Source: Nipponacmea schrenckii (lineage: Eukaryota > Mollusca > Gastropoda > Lottiidae). Taken from it: a stretch of 64,000 bases of DNA. Numbering within the stretch: position 1 is the stretch's first letter; each line of letters begins with the position of its first letter. A program made the position numbers and the translations under genes. Below are positions 46,901 to 61,900 of this stretch, one piece after another. Under the pieces are notes generated by a model that saw nothing but the letters and a program-made list of their open reading frames with translations, made no database searches and was not told where the DNA came from. Where the stretch lies: assembly GCA_030562195.1 (NCBI GenBank), contig JAUJPP010000012.1:5146001-5210000 (forward strand), in the 5' to 3' direction.

Positions 46901-49900
46901 ATATACAAATATCACTTGATTTCACTCCATATGACCAATTCATTATAGATTCTTGGCAAAGAATAAAAGCAAGATTTTCTTGATAACTTTAATGAATTAT
47001 TACTATTTCTATTACTATTACTATTATTATTACTCATTGTCTCTTCCATACATTCCAAACTATAAAATATTTCTACATATTCACTTTATTTCAACTGAGG
47101 TTATATATTAAAATATCATCTGGATTTTAAATGTGAGTGTATGAGTGCAAGTAATCCTTCTTATATGAATCAGCTATGGTTGGTTTAAATAAATTTATCA
47201 CCTCATGAGAAGCTTTTCTGAAAACACACTCCTATCTAACTATTGAACAAGCTACTGTATTTACTATGATGCTGATTCTGTTTTAGAGATTAATATTGAG
47301 AAGAATAGATGTGCTATAGATAATATAAATACTTATGAAGCTCCATTTCCTGAACAGGTAGTCTTTATACAATCCATTTACAATCATTTATAATATTATT
47401 ATTTTCAAATACCACAATAAGATTTTATATCCACATCAATTGGTGGAGAGTGGTAAACCACTGGTGAACTTTAATGTTTCAAGTTTTTAAAAGCTTTGTG
47501 CAGTGTTTTTTTTATTAAAGCAAGAATGTTTTTCTTTCTTTTATAGTGTTTTGGTATTTGGCACCGCATCAAGGCCACAAAAACACTATATGCTGATAAT
47601 ACTTATATATCAGAGGTTGTAAATATTAATAAACTGGATTCTACTCATTATGAAATGTCCTATAGAGGCTATAGGTAGGTTTCTTAGTTAATAATTAAAG
47701 ATGACATATATTCTGATCTGATGCATCAAATGTTTGATGAAGTATAATTGAGTTATTGTCCTTGACTTAGTGAAAATATGTCAAAAGCAACTGGTTGTAA
47801 TTGTTAGTGTAAATAGATGTGCTCACAAACTTATAAGATGTCAATTTGATTAGAAGTCAGAGTCTATGTAATTTTGACCATGAAAAACATGAATATGTAT
47901 ATCTGCTGATGTTTGCATATGTTACCTGGTAGATTAGTGAGGTTTTAGTTAGAAGAGTGAAGATGGAAAGAGTATATGATCCTATTTGACCTTGTTTTAG
48001 ATTTCTCCATATATCTAACATTATTATCCCAGTAAAGTGTTCTTTAAGAGGATGTAAAATTTGAAAATGTCATATTTCCAGTCCATTAACAGAGAATTGT
48101 GTGGCTCCTGGTGCAGTAGATTTATATAAACTTAAGCCTGGACTCTTTTCTATTGGTGATACAACTGAAAAAGGTATGTTTCTAATAATAAAATATTATA
48201 CTGATTACTATATGGTCATCAACACTTTGATAGATTCATAATTATTACCTGTTATAGATCTATTGAACAAATTTAATCCTGAGATGGTGGGATTTAATGA
48301 GACAATGGTTATCCTTTTCAACTTTGACCACCTGTAAAAATTACAAAGTAACTGACTATGATTTTTGACTGTTAAGTTTGATCCCATTTTACAAGTGCCT
48401 TTATGCAGATTATATCGAAGGGTATGAATCTTCTGCTATCTCTCTAAGTTTACGTGTGCTAATATATTACCAGATAGGTGAGTATGGTCAGTCGTCATCT
48501 TGAATTTTATCCGAGCAGCTTCAATTCAGAAACTTTCTTCTCCCAAGATGGTGGCTTATGCATTAACTTTCTGTGCTTAGAAGTATGATTCCATATTTTT
48601 TTCATAAGGATGAAACAGTTGTTAGAGGCCAATTTAAATCTAGAGAAGAACTCTACAAGTAGTAGTACTAGTTCCAACTCAGTAGCAGTTTGCAGACTAC
48701 ACAAAATGCTATTCTTTTATCATATTTGTTTATTATTATTTCTTATTAAATTATTCATATTCTGAATATCTCACTCTAGTGTTACTCAATTATTATGTAT
48801 GTTTTTGTTTATAGATTGTTACAGTAATTATACATTATAGACTTCTACTAATTTATTTCATTTGGTCTGAAACAGATTTTTCAAGCTTATTTTTGAACTT
48901 GGACAGTTAGTTCAGTCTCTAACATTTACTTTTTTGAGCTCAGTCACTTACAACAGCTCTACTCACTTACTTCTTTTCAAGAACTTTTCAAATTTGAGCT
49001 CTTTGAGCAATCAATCTGAATAACTGACATATGAGTTCAAATCTGGTTTCTTTGAACTGATTTAGCCAAGTCAACATTTTTATATATTTACATTTCTACT
49101 ATCACTCCCTTCAATGAACTAGTTAAACAAACTGGCGTTCATTTTTCGATGAACCGTAGTTTGTCACGTGATACTATGACGTGATTGACGTCGTCAAGGC
49201 ACCACATAATGACACAATCTACGATTTGTGGCAAATTCAAGGTGTAAACGTAGTTGATCATGCCACAAACATACATAAATGACTTCGTCTTTTTTTCCGT
49301 TTGTCACGTGATCAACATACGTTTACACACCAATAATGCTAGTGAGACCAACGTTTAATCCTTAATTAACGTATTTGATAGCCTATGTGTAGTCTCAGAT
49401 CGCCAATAACTAATTTGAATTTTTTTGTCTTGAAATATATAGTATGTTACTTTTCTCTGTATTTTTCAGCAATATATAAAGTAGTTTACTCAGATTGTGA
49501 ATATGCTGTAATGTATAAGTGTATGGATACAACTGGCGATTTTGAAGAATGTCCACCTCAATCAACTCATGTAGAAATATTATCCAAACATTTACATGTA
49601 CCAGAAGAAAAACTCCAGTATTTAGAATTAATAGTTACTGATATGTGTATTAATGTTAATGATATGATGACAACAGTTCCAGGTAAAAATATCTCTTTCA
49701 ATTTCCAGTCACCGTTGTTACATATGTATAGCTTAATTTCATAGGTACACTAACTCACATTCACCCCTGGTTTTTCATTTGTGTGATGTAGGGTTGGGCG
49801 ATACTTCGGTATTACTGTGAAGATCGGTTCCAAAAAAATACCGGTAGTAGTATCGTGGCAAACAGCATACTCGGTATACCGTGGATACCGTCAAGAATCA

Positions 49901-52900
49901 CGGTATTCATTTTTATGAGAAATTAAACTGGTAAAATATCCGTTCTTTGCTGATTTAAAGTATATTTATTTTGAGAAATAAATTCATATTTTCCAGCAAG
50001 AGACATTTGGCACAATTAAGGCTCAAGCAGTAAAGTCGGGTTTATTCAATTGGAATAAAAAATACCAGTGATCAAGAAAAAATAACGAAATAATATCTTG
50101 CATATGACCTATTAATGTGACGATGTCCATTTACATTACAAATTTTGGTCACAAAAATATCGTGAATATCGTGACAATACCCAATTTCACCTGAAATACC
50201 ATGGTATCAGAAAATCTTGATCCCTAGTGTGATGTATGCAGTGATTCATTGCTGATCTTCCAAAGATAACAAATTGTCATATTGAATTATTTATTAAATA
50301 CAACCATGGAACCGATGAAAAAGGATTTTGTAGCTAATGCACTGTTTGGTTTCTTTATAGAATATATGTAGATCATCTAGTTTGAATAAGACATTTCCAT
50401 TGAGTCATGATTTGGAAGTTTTTAAAACATTATGTGTAATGACATGATCTTTGTATCTATCCACAGGTCTTTGTCATTTCCCAGAGGATTTTGCTGCAGA
50501 TCATTCTATAACTTACAGTATAGACAGTAAATAGTTAAATTTTTTCTTTGATATAATAGTACTAGGAATACTGTAAATAGACAATTAAATATTACAATTA
50601 CATATTGAAATAACATTTTCAAACTTTTTTTGGTACAATTTTCATCACCATTCATAATTTTGAATAAAAGCAAAGAATTGTATTATAGTTATGTGATAAA
50701 TGCTAATTATTATTTATAGAATCCAAGTGTTCAGAAGACAAACTTGCTGGAGTTGACAACATAGATCTTCAAAAGGTTGGTTCCAAATATGAACTTGTAA
50801 TGAGAAGTTTCCACAGGAAAGCCATTTATTGAACTGATTTTAATGAAAAGTTCACCGTGAAGAGAGAAAAGCAACAACTAACAAGCCCTTGAGTATCCTG
50901 TCTGCCAAACAACTTGGCATTGACTTCCTTGTTTATTTGTTTCCATTACATTTTGGTCTACCCAATTACTTTCACTTGTAACAGAGAGTTGTGAGATGTA
51001 AATTAAAACAATAAGCAATATTGAAACTGGTTACATTCTGGATATATTTCACTGTACATTATTATGTGCATTTTTGTAGTTTGAAGGTTTATGGTATCCT
51101 ATAGCTGGAAGTCCATCTCCATTTCAAATTTATTTTACTCAACCTTCACGTTTTATACTGGACAATACTGGACGTTTGAATATGATTAATATACCATACA
51201 GGTTTGTTGTCACATTTTTTACAATTAAAATACCCCTTATAGTCTGGGAGATTGTTATTGTTCCTATTTATATGATGAGATACATATAAAATATATTTTC
51301 ACGAAAAAAAATAAGCATCCACATTAAAAAATAGTATTAAGTGAGGTATCTCAAGACACCAAGTCAAACTGTCTTTATAATAAGTTTTAGGCTAAATTCT
51401 AATCATTTAGGGGAGGATGCAAAACAGCTTCCTTGACTATTAATATGGTGTTGAGAATTTAATTGTCAGACCTGGGTAGTCCTATACCCCACTTGTTAAT
51501 TTATACTCTGTCATGTGGTGGGAAACCCATTCATATAAAGCTGAAGTCTTAGTCCTGGCCTGTACACATGTATTGTTAAGACAGGTTTGATGCAACCAAT
51601 ACATGGTTCAATAATCTCTGGTTTTGAAATAAAAAAAAATTTTAAAAAACTTTGATAGTTGGCAATCTTATACTAGTTTCTCAAAGCAGGTTGGGAACCT
51701 TGTGCATAGCATGTTCATCCACTATCATGAGGTTAGCTCTCAACACCAGTTAACTCTTCAATATATTTGTGAATCAATTGAAGTTACATTACAATAGCTA
51801 TATATTTCCAGTAATATGATAATTATGGTTATTTTGTATCTAGTAAAGAAGATGATGTCTGTTTAAATGTTGTGGGGAATATTATGACGTGGGATGAGGA
51901 TCACAGATGGATAACATCAAGTTTTCAAGGTGTACCAGGTAAGCATATTATAGTTTTTCTAAGGATCTTTTAATAGTCTTTCATTTTTTAAATGATCACC
52001 TTTTTCCAAGAAATTTGAAATGGAAGGTCAGTTTAAGGATAATACCAATTCTTTCAGGTAAGCTGTAAAAAAAACTGTATAGGCCATTTGCTTGTCAGAT
52101 GACCTTAAATAGATCATTTCTACTAATAGTTCCATGGAATAGTTAAATGGAAATTTACAGCTGTAAGGAAGGATCCTTTAGTGAACCTTTGTAAAAAAAA
52201 TTTATATTTCAGTAAGAAACAGAATAATTTATACAGACTATACCAATACTATCCAGTTTACCTGTAGTGGTTTAGATGAGAATGGTGTTTGTTTGCCAGA
52301 TAAATCTATGATAATGATATTATCTAAGAATCGTATTATACCACTTGATGAATTAAGAAGATTAAAGAAATATGTTGTTGATAGCTGTATGGATGTAAAC
52401 ATGTTACAACATATCAATATCCGTATGTATCAGAATTCAGAATTCCACAACAATTTAATTCTTAGGCAATCTATTTAAATCAAAAGCCTTGATATAATGA
52501 CTGTAAAGTTTATTTCTTGTGAATTATGACTTTGTTATAGATTCACAAACTTTGATGATATGATAAAGATGTGCTAATGTATATTGCAGTTAAGTTATGA
52601 GACACAGTTGAACAACCAACATTTCAAAGACGGGACCATCTTATATCTTAACATTTTGTCATAGCAGTTCATAGTGTCAATAATTGTGATCACCTATATT
52701 ATTCTGATCTATTTGATGTAGTGATATAGATTTTTAATGGACTATTTCTTGTATTTAGCGAAGACAATATGTCAAGCACCTGATCATATAATAAGATCTG
52801 TACGAGCTGGTGAATTAACATTATCTGAACAACAAAATAGTTTATCTTTAGGATGTAAGCTAAAACATATACCTGTAGCACCTAATCTCACTCCACAAAG

Positions 52901-55900
52901 GGTAAGTTGTTAAATAACTGTATCTGGGGAATGTTATAAAGCTCATAAGCTGTTACCAATATATTTGAGATTATGTTGTTTTGGATTGTAGGTTTTGTTT
53001 TGATGTTCTGTATTATTGGGTTTTTAATACTTGGTTACTAGTTATCTAGTGCAGTAAGAGGAAAAAGGATCCCATGAATCAGGTTCTGTTTTGTTTTTGG
53101 ATTTATGATCTTTAATGATATTTTTTTAATCTTTAGGTGTCTGGTAAACACTATATTGTCTACACTAGCAGCCATGTACCTCTAGATAATCAACATGGTC
53201 CAATGTATATCTCTACTACTACTTCTGGTAGTTTATTTATTATCCATTCTAATTACAAGTAAGTTTATATCACTACTCCTACTTCTGGTAGTTTATTTAT
53301 TATCCAGTCTAATTACAAGTTTTATATCACTACTACTACTTCTGGTAGTATATTTATTATCCATTCAAATTACAAGTAAGTTTATATCACCACTATTACT
53401 TCTGGTAGTTTATAAAGTGGAAAGACTTCGTCTACTCTCATAGTTGTTATAAGTGTCGTCTATGGCCAGAGACAGAAGAGGGCATAGGCTGCCAAGGTAT
53501 CAACCGTATAAGACAATAGGGAAAAACTATCAGACTCACCCGGATTGGCTGCAAAGTCTACCACAACATAAACAGTACAACACCTTCTAGAAACTATTAC
53601 CAATAGACATGTATTCGTACCGAAGTCCAGATACAATATTGCGACCAATAATATACTACCAACCAGTTTTTATATCTTCCTACACCATCTCATGCTTTGC
53701 ACGTGCAAAGACGATTTACTTATCTGTCCAGCACTATCAATTGAATACATCCATTGGCGACACGAACACATCCCAGATCAGACCGGAAGTAGTCTAACAA
53801 GCCGTTCATAGAACTCATTTCCACAACATTTATTTATTATCCATTCTAATTACAAGTAAGTTTATATCACTACTACTACTTCTGGTAGTTTATTTATTAT
53901 TCATTCAAATTACAAGTAAGTTTATATCACTACTACTACTTCTGGTAGTATATTTATTATCCATTCTAATTACAAGTAAGTTTATATCACTACTACTACT
54001 TCTGGTAGTATATTTATTATCCATTCTAATTACAAGTAAGTTTATATCACTACTACTACTTCTGGTAGTTTATCTATTATCCATTCTAATTACAAATAAG
54101 TTTATATCACTACTACTACTTCTGGTAGTTTATTTATTATCCATTCTAATTACAAGTAGGTTTATATCACTACTACTACTTCTGGTAGTATATTTATTAT
54201 CCATTCTAATTACAAGTAAGTTTATATCACTACTACTACTTCTGGTAGTTCATTTATTATCCATTCTAATTACAAGTAAGTTTATATCACTACTACTACT
54301 TCTGGTAGTTTATTGATTATCCACTCTAATTACAAGTAAGTTTATATCACTACTACTTCTTGTGGTACTATATTTATTATCCATGCTATCTCCAATACAA
54401 CCGATTTGCTGGTATAGAAAGGTTGATGATACGTTTGTCATGCTTAATCAGGAAGATGACCCACAAGATTTATTAGACCACCTAAACAACCAAAACCCAT
54501 CTATCAAGTTTACCATAGAAACTACTACAGACAACTCCTTACCCTTTCTGGATGAAACATAGAAATAACAAACAACAAAGTCAGCACATCAGTTTACAGA
54601 AAACCCACACATACCGATCAGTATCTTCACTACATCCAACCACCCCCTTCAAACAAAAAAAGGAATCATCACCACTCTCACCAAACGTGCCATGAACATT
54701 TGCAGTAAAGAAAATCTACAAAATGAAATTGACCATCTCAGAGACGTATTTATTAACCTAAACCAATATCCTGAAAGCCTAGTCAACCTATCAATAGACA
54801 AAGCCATGAAACAGAAACCAGACAACCTTGCAGCCAAACCAGAACCCCCACCCATAAGAGTAAGCATACCATTCAATGGAAGCTCATCTTATAAAATCAG
54901 AAGACTGTTAAAGAAAGCTGGTATTGAAACTGTTTTCACTGGCCAAAAAACACTTTATGAAATCACACGTGCGAACGAAAATTACAACCCACCAATAAAG
55001 CTGATCCCAAAGGGTGTGTGTACCAAGTTTTTTGTTCTTGTGGAGAGTGTTATATTGGAGAAACAAAAAGACCATTGCAGAAAAGAATCAAGGAACACCA
55101 GTCTAAGGCAGCCAACAACCAATCCGCCATACAAGACCACATCAAAGCCACAGGTCACAAAGTAAATTGGGATGATACCATAACATTAGCAGTCAATGAA
55201 ACAAACAAAAAAGAAAGGAAAATCATGGAAGCCATTCAGATCAAAAGACACAGTCCATCCATCAATAAAGATCCAGGAGTTTTCTTACCTAAAGCCTATG
55301 ATCCACTAATTCATTAACCAGAAGTCATTAATTGTTTAATCCTTGAATTGTTTTAATCTATTTTTTTGTTAAATTGTGTTGTCTTTACTTATATATTCTT
55401 GTTAACCTTTCATTTTATTCATTGCTTGAGAACGCTGGTTGAAACGGCGATCAAATAAAGTTAATAATTGTATTCCATAAGAATTTGTTTATCTTCATCA
55501 AACACCTTTACTAAATGCAGTTTAAAGATTAAATTATATATATCTATCTTATTCTATAATTTAATTAAAGATTATATTTAATGAAATATATCATGTAATG
55601 AAACATAAAAATACAATATGGCTGCCAGTTGCTATGCATATCTTAAATATAAAATCTCAATCACAAAATTACAATCAAAATATAGTCACCCCAATACTAC
55701 AATTACCCAAGATAACCCAAACCACAATACCTGGAGGATGTTCCAAAGATGAAACACACTAAGATGTTAAAAATCCAAAGTTGCACAACTCGAAAAGATT
55801 AAGAGATACCACTCTGTTAGGTATCTAAGGTCTTAGTAAGGCTATAGACACCAAAATTTAAGAAAACACACCAGGAACTCACTAAACTGACTACCCTGAA

Positions 55901-58900
55901 GACAATTTTAGCAATTGTTTAGCAATTGTCCTGTGAGGTCAGTTAAAGTTAAAGAGATTTGAAAGGGGCAGTAGTTGATATTAGGAAGGCCAATATTTTG
56001 TAATTATGTTCTATTTAAAACTTAGAGAGACAACAATAATATAAAATATCAAATTTTGTTTAAAATGCACCCTTTAAAATACCCATGACTCCTGACATTA
56101 CAAACCAAAATATTAATAATCAACAAATCTAAAAACCATATTTAAACTTTAAAGCATCACTAACCAACTTCCTATGACCAACAGACAAACTATATAACTC
56201 ATCTGATTGTAAATGTTCAAAAACTTGTCCAAGACCTACGTTTGGAAAGATTAGAAATATCTTGGTTATTACTGAACGTTACATCAGATATGCTCAGGCC
56301 TACTTGTAAATATAGCTTCTATAAGCAAATGAATATTTTCAAATACATACATAATAACAGTACCTTTTCAACCACCCTAACCTCTATTACAGTGATAAGA
56401 GTAACACATGTGAAGCTCCAGTGGTAATGGTTGTTTCTCCTGATAATCCTACTGGTGATTATTCTATTGATAGAAGTGGAGCTCAAGGTAAGGTCTTGGC
56501 TCATCGACACATTAGTTTTATTTCTGTGAAATTTTCAGACTCAATCTGATCAGTTGAAGAATATATCAGCCAATGGTGTCTAGTCAAGCTCATAATGCTA
56601 AATTTATGCAAAAATTCCTCAAAATGTCAAAAGTCACACGACCAAATATAATTGTTTAATTCAATTGAAAATTATTTACCAGTTCTTTTATTCTTCTGCT
56701 AAGTTAACCTGGAAGATAGTCCATTTGAAAAATAGCATTAATTTGAAATCAAACAATATATAGAAACAGGATCTTCTATTATGAATTTGTTTTTCATTAC
56801 ATTTTAGTGATATCCAGATTAGTATATGTAAGTGATGACGATCACGATGCTGTGTTATATAAATGTTATAAAGTCAATCAAGATGGTTATTGTGATCCTT
56901 ATTATCAATATGCTAGTATAATATCACGTTCTAAAACTATATCAGAAGAGAAAAGGAAAGCTATTTTTCAAGTCATAATGAATAAGTGTATTGATGTGAA
57001 GAAATTGAAACCTGTTGTTGAAAGTAAGTATCATTGCAGTTTGCCAGTAATGCAGAACATGATTCATTTTGCATGGTACATAATCATGTTTATACTTTTT
57101 TTCATTTTTCTGCATTGCTAGTTCTTTGCTTGTTCTAGGTCTAAAATGTGTAAATTCTGTTAATGATAAAAGTGTTCTATAGATGAATTGAATATTGCTT
57201 TTCAGAAAGGAAAGAATGTACTGTGAGTGGAGAATTGATAGAAAAAGCTAAAATAGGAAACTTACCTATAGGTAATGAAATGTAATCATAAGACATTATA
57301 TACCCACCATGTTTTTTTTTTCAAACCTATAGTTTCTTTTTTCTGAGAATGTTTTTTTGATAAATGTCTCCTTCATTTTCAAAGTTGTAGACCTACAGCT
57401 CCCAACAAATAATCTGGAAGCAATATTAGGTATATATTATTATCATGAATCTTTCAAAAACTATAATTTCTAATCTAGGACTTACCAAAATAGGCTGTGC
57501 TTATGAAAATATACCTGATATGGAAGACTTTGATGTGACAAAGGTATGTTGATTTTAAATAGAAAATTCTCCAAAACTGCTGTTCTGAGTCGTTACTAAC
57601 TGAACCTATTTCAATTGTAGGTAACTGGAGAATGGAATGTGATATTACAAACTAACTATATACCTAGATATAAAACAACTACATCAGCAGTGGGAAATCT
57701 TATAATCACTGATAATCATGAACTCTTTTTGGTTCGAAGACGTTTTAAGTAAGTTTATTTTGATTGTCATATTTTATGTAAATGTGTATGTATCAGGTCC
57801 AATAAGAAATGATTAAGAAGTTATTAATATCTTTCAATGATAATCCCAAATGTTCTAGGACAGTGATTATGTTCAGCGATCAATGGTCAACTGGTCTGAC
57901 CTGCAAGCAAAGAACTAATAGTTTATTAGCATTGCATTACACGATGAATTGGTTAACCCAAGAATTATATGAACTATAATAATATGGTTTGATTTTAGTC
58001 GAGCATGGAAAGCTTGTCAACCTACTGTAGTTGTTAGGTTGTACCCTGGTAAAACTAAAGCTACTTTCATTGCATATGAAAACCACAGAACATGTAAGTT
58101 AAATAAGCAATATATGATTCAAAAAATGAAAAATCCTGTCAACCAATTTGGAAGAAATAGTGGTCAAGATCTTGTCAGGAATAAATGAAACAATAACTGA
58201 GGACCTGTGTGCTACAGGCAATGCATGGATTCCTAGACTTTTGAGAATCAGGCTCTCAAAGTACCGTATTAGAACCCCAAAGTAGAACAAAATACAGATG
58301 GTTTGGGATTAGCTGAATAACCTATTGTAATGTTACTGGTTGTGTATATTTTCAGTACATGTAAAACTAGTCTATACAGATTACACCAATGCTGTATTCT
58401 ATATGTGTTATTATCTATTTTCTGATGGTACTTGCGATCCTAAAGAGCTTTTAGTATTAATATCAAGTCGTAAGACCGCTCTTGGCTTCTCAGAATTACA
58501 GAGATTCCAGCAATATACCATGTCTGCTTGTGTTAAATATGATGATATGACCTTCTCAGCACCAGGTAATCTTTCATTCAATTTTCTGCCTAAAATGTTT
58601 GATTTATTAGCTCTAAGTGCAAAAGCGTAGGACTTTAAACCCCATTCATTTAATTTCTTTGCTAGCTGATTAAGAGATCTTTAGTTGGAAATCAGTGAAA
58701 ATGATTCCCTCAGATTTTCCAACAGTTTCTGCTTTTGATTGATGCAGATGAGAGAAGATGATATTGAAAAGTACCTCGTCTTATGGATGCGGAAGGATTT
58801 ACACCTTTATTTCTGCAATTTTTGGTTAAAGGGTAAACATGGGGTGATGATGCACAACCCACAACAGTTAATTCAAAAGCATGATCACTTTTCTTTTTCT

Positions 58901-61900
58901 TTTTGTTACCTTTTAAATCCATTAGATATTGTAGCATTAATACCTAATCTGCAAAAATGTACTTTTTACAGGTCATTGTCCAATACCTGATAAAATTATT
59001 ACTGGTGTTCAAAATGGAGAAGTAACCCAAAGTTTGTATTTTAAATATTTGTAAATCAATAGATTTCTATTTCAGTATTGATAGACAGCATGTATAGAAA
59101 TATATTCATGTACTGTATAATTGCAAATACAGTGTGCATCCTTATACTCTTGAATGAATCTGGAATCTGACAAAATAAAAACTTCATAATAGTGAGTCGC
59201 TTTTCTTTTCACATCATTTCTTCAATTTAGGTTTCTCTTGTCTTGTCAATGAATTGTTTGTTATTATCTTTCTAGATTATTCTTTGCCTCTGCTGGGTTG
59301 TGATGGTCATATTATTCCAGTTCAAGAAAACCTCAATACTTCTAGGGTAGTTATCATTTAATTGTCAAGTTTATAATATCATTTTGAGCATTAACCTAAA
59401 ATTAAGAATCAGGTAGTATTGGTGGTACCAGAAATTGGTGGTACATTAATAGCACACATTCTACATCAATCTAGTAATACTTCTACTTCTAATTTCAGGC
59501 CCGTTTTCTTCTTCTTTCTACATGAATTTATTCATACACTAGACTATCAAATACTCACCAATTCGGCAAGGAAAAAAAAGATTCATTTCTTTATTTCTAT
59601 TTTAGCTATTGGGTGATTGGAATCATCTTTACAGACCAGCTACATTTATGAGACGTCCTACAGCTCAGTCTAAAATAAGTCATTTGGTACCAATAAAAGG
59701 TGGACTATTGAAGTTATGGAGAGGCTATAAGTATGTCTTATGAAAACAAGATAGGAAATGCACTTACGCAGATGAGTTCTCAAGAAATGCATCAGGGTTA
59801 ATTTAGCATGAGATTTAAATAAACAAACATATTTACAAGGATAACAACCTAACTTCAGAAGGATCCTCTCTACCATCTGGTGCTTAACCAAACCTCTAGA
59901 CACTAATCTTTACCAGCCTTGATCTTTACCAACATTGATCTTTACCAGCATTGATCTTTACCAGCATTGATCTTTACTGAAATATTTCTGCCCGTTTACG
60001 TTTGGGTCAACTTAAATGATGAGGAAGAATGAACAAAAGTCAATAGAATTTCACGCGTTGATTTACATTAAAACATTATTCTTGGTGAATTAAAAAGAAA
60101 ATATTACTTTCTGTGCCTCTTTTATTCATAATTATAAATTGGTTTGGTGTTTTTTTTTATAGTGATACTACTGGCTTGTGTCGTCCAACAGAAGCTGGTG
60201 CTAAATATGAAGCGTCTGGTCCTGGTGATTATTATTATGCTGCACGACATTTCCCAGGTGATATATTATCTATTCTTTTTCTTCGATCTTTTTATACTTG
60301 ATGACATAGTTATTGTGTACAAGAAAAGGAACATTTTTATTAAAATGTATTTATAATGTAATATATGCAGGGTATATAAATGATGTGTTGTTTATAATTG
60401 TAGTTATGTATAATGTAATATACGCAGGGTATATAAATGATGTTGTGTTGTTTATAATTATAGTTATGTATAATGTAATATAGGCAGGGTATATAAATGA
60501 TGTGTTGTTTATCATTGTAGTTATGTATAATGTAATATATGCAGGGTATATAAATGATGTGTTGTTTATCATTGTAGTTATGTATAATGTAATATACGCA
60601 GGGTATATAAATGATGTTGTGTTGTTTATAATTGTAGTTATGTATAATGTAATATAGGCAGGGTATATAAATGATGTGTTGTTTATCATTAGTAGTTATG
60701 TTTTTGAAATAATTTTTTTACTTTAGGGTATATAAATAATGTGGTGTTTTATAATTATAGTTATGTATAAAATAATATGGACTGATTATGTTGATGCTGT
60801 TACCCTGTCCTGTTATGGGGTGGGATTAGATGGTAAATGTTCACCAGGACGTTCACTGATAGAAATTATGTCCAGAAATTCAGATGAAGTTTCTAGTCTT
60901 GATCTGGCATTTGACAAAGTTACGCAAGCCTGTGGAAAAGTTTCAGCTCTTAAGAAAAAAACATCAGGTAATGGTTTTAATTGTTCAGAAAATTAATTTA
61001 ATGGACAATATCTAGATCATTTCGTGCTGCAGTCTGCAGTCTGTTAATTAAATGCCTGCAGATTTTATATTAGAATACTATTTTGAAAAGTGTAAGAAAA
61101 TACACTGAACAGTATACACCCTCCCTATAAATTAACTTAATGTTTTAAGTAGAAAAATTGCTTTTAAACCACAGTATTCTTTTTTTGATTTATTTCCACA
61201 TGCTGGAGTGAAAATTTTATTTAGTGCTGGATCAAACCAGCAGGTGAAAAGAAACTTGTACATTAATTTTAAACCCTGTTATTCAACATGGAACATAATT
61301 TTCAGGACTATGTACAATTCCACCATCTTTAATAGATTCAGCTATGTCAGGAGAAGTTACTGAGGGTATGTATAATATCACATTTCCTATATTGATTTAA
61401 ATTTTTATATTGTATATTTCATGACAAAGATGATAACATGATTTAAATTAATTTGCAGTATTTAAAGCTACAATTCCTATCTTTTTATATTTTTTTAGAT
61501 TATACAGTTGTTCAGTGTAAGGGGCATCTTATTCCAGTACAAGATGGATTTGAATTTGATAAAGTGAGTAGAAAGTTTGATGTGAAAAATGATCTGCTGT
61601 TTTATCTACGGTACATTAGCAGCTTGAATCATAAGAACCTTGCTACCTGATCATTTCAGTTCTAGATTATCTATATCATTCCCTGAATAAACTTTGTTTA
61701 AATATGCTTTGACAAAGTCTTGCAGCTGATAAATATATTTCATAAAATAGCTCTAACATTGTTATTTATACAGTTTGTTGGAAATTGGAATGTTCTTAAG
61801 AAAACTGTATATGTAGCAGGAGATAAAAGTACTATTTCTCAACAGAGATACATTATTCATACTAATAATGGTGAACTATTGAGTATTGAAAAAGGATACA

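Noticed and set aside
54649..54876. Minus-strand frame opposite the Penelope-like element
   Set aside because: Antisense shadow of the retroelement coding region.
60351..60689. 112-codon minus-strand frame MINNTSFIYPAYITLYI...
   Set aside because: It is the reverse reading of the 57/60-bp acceptor array.
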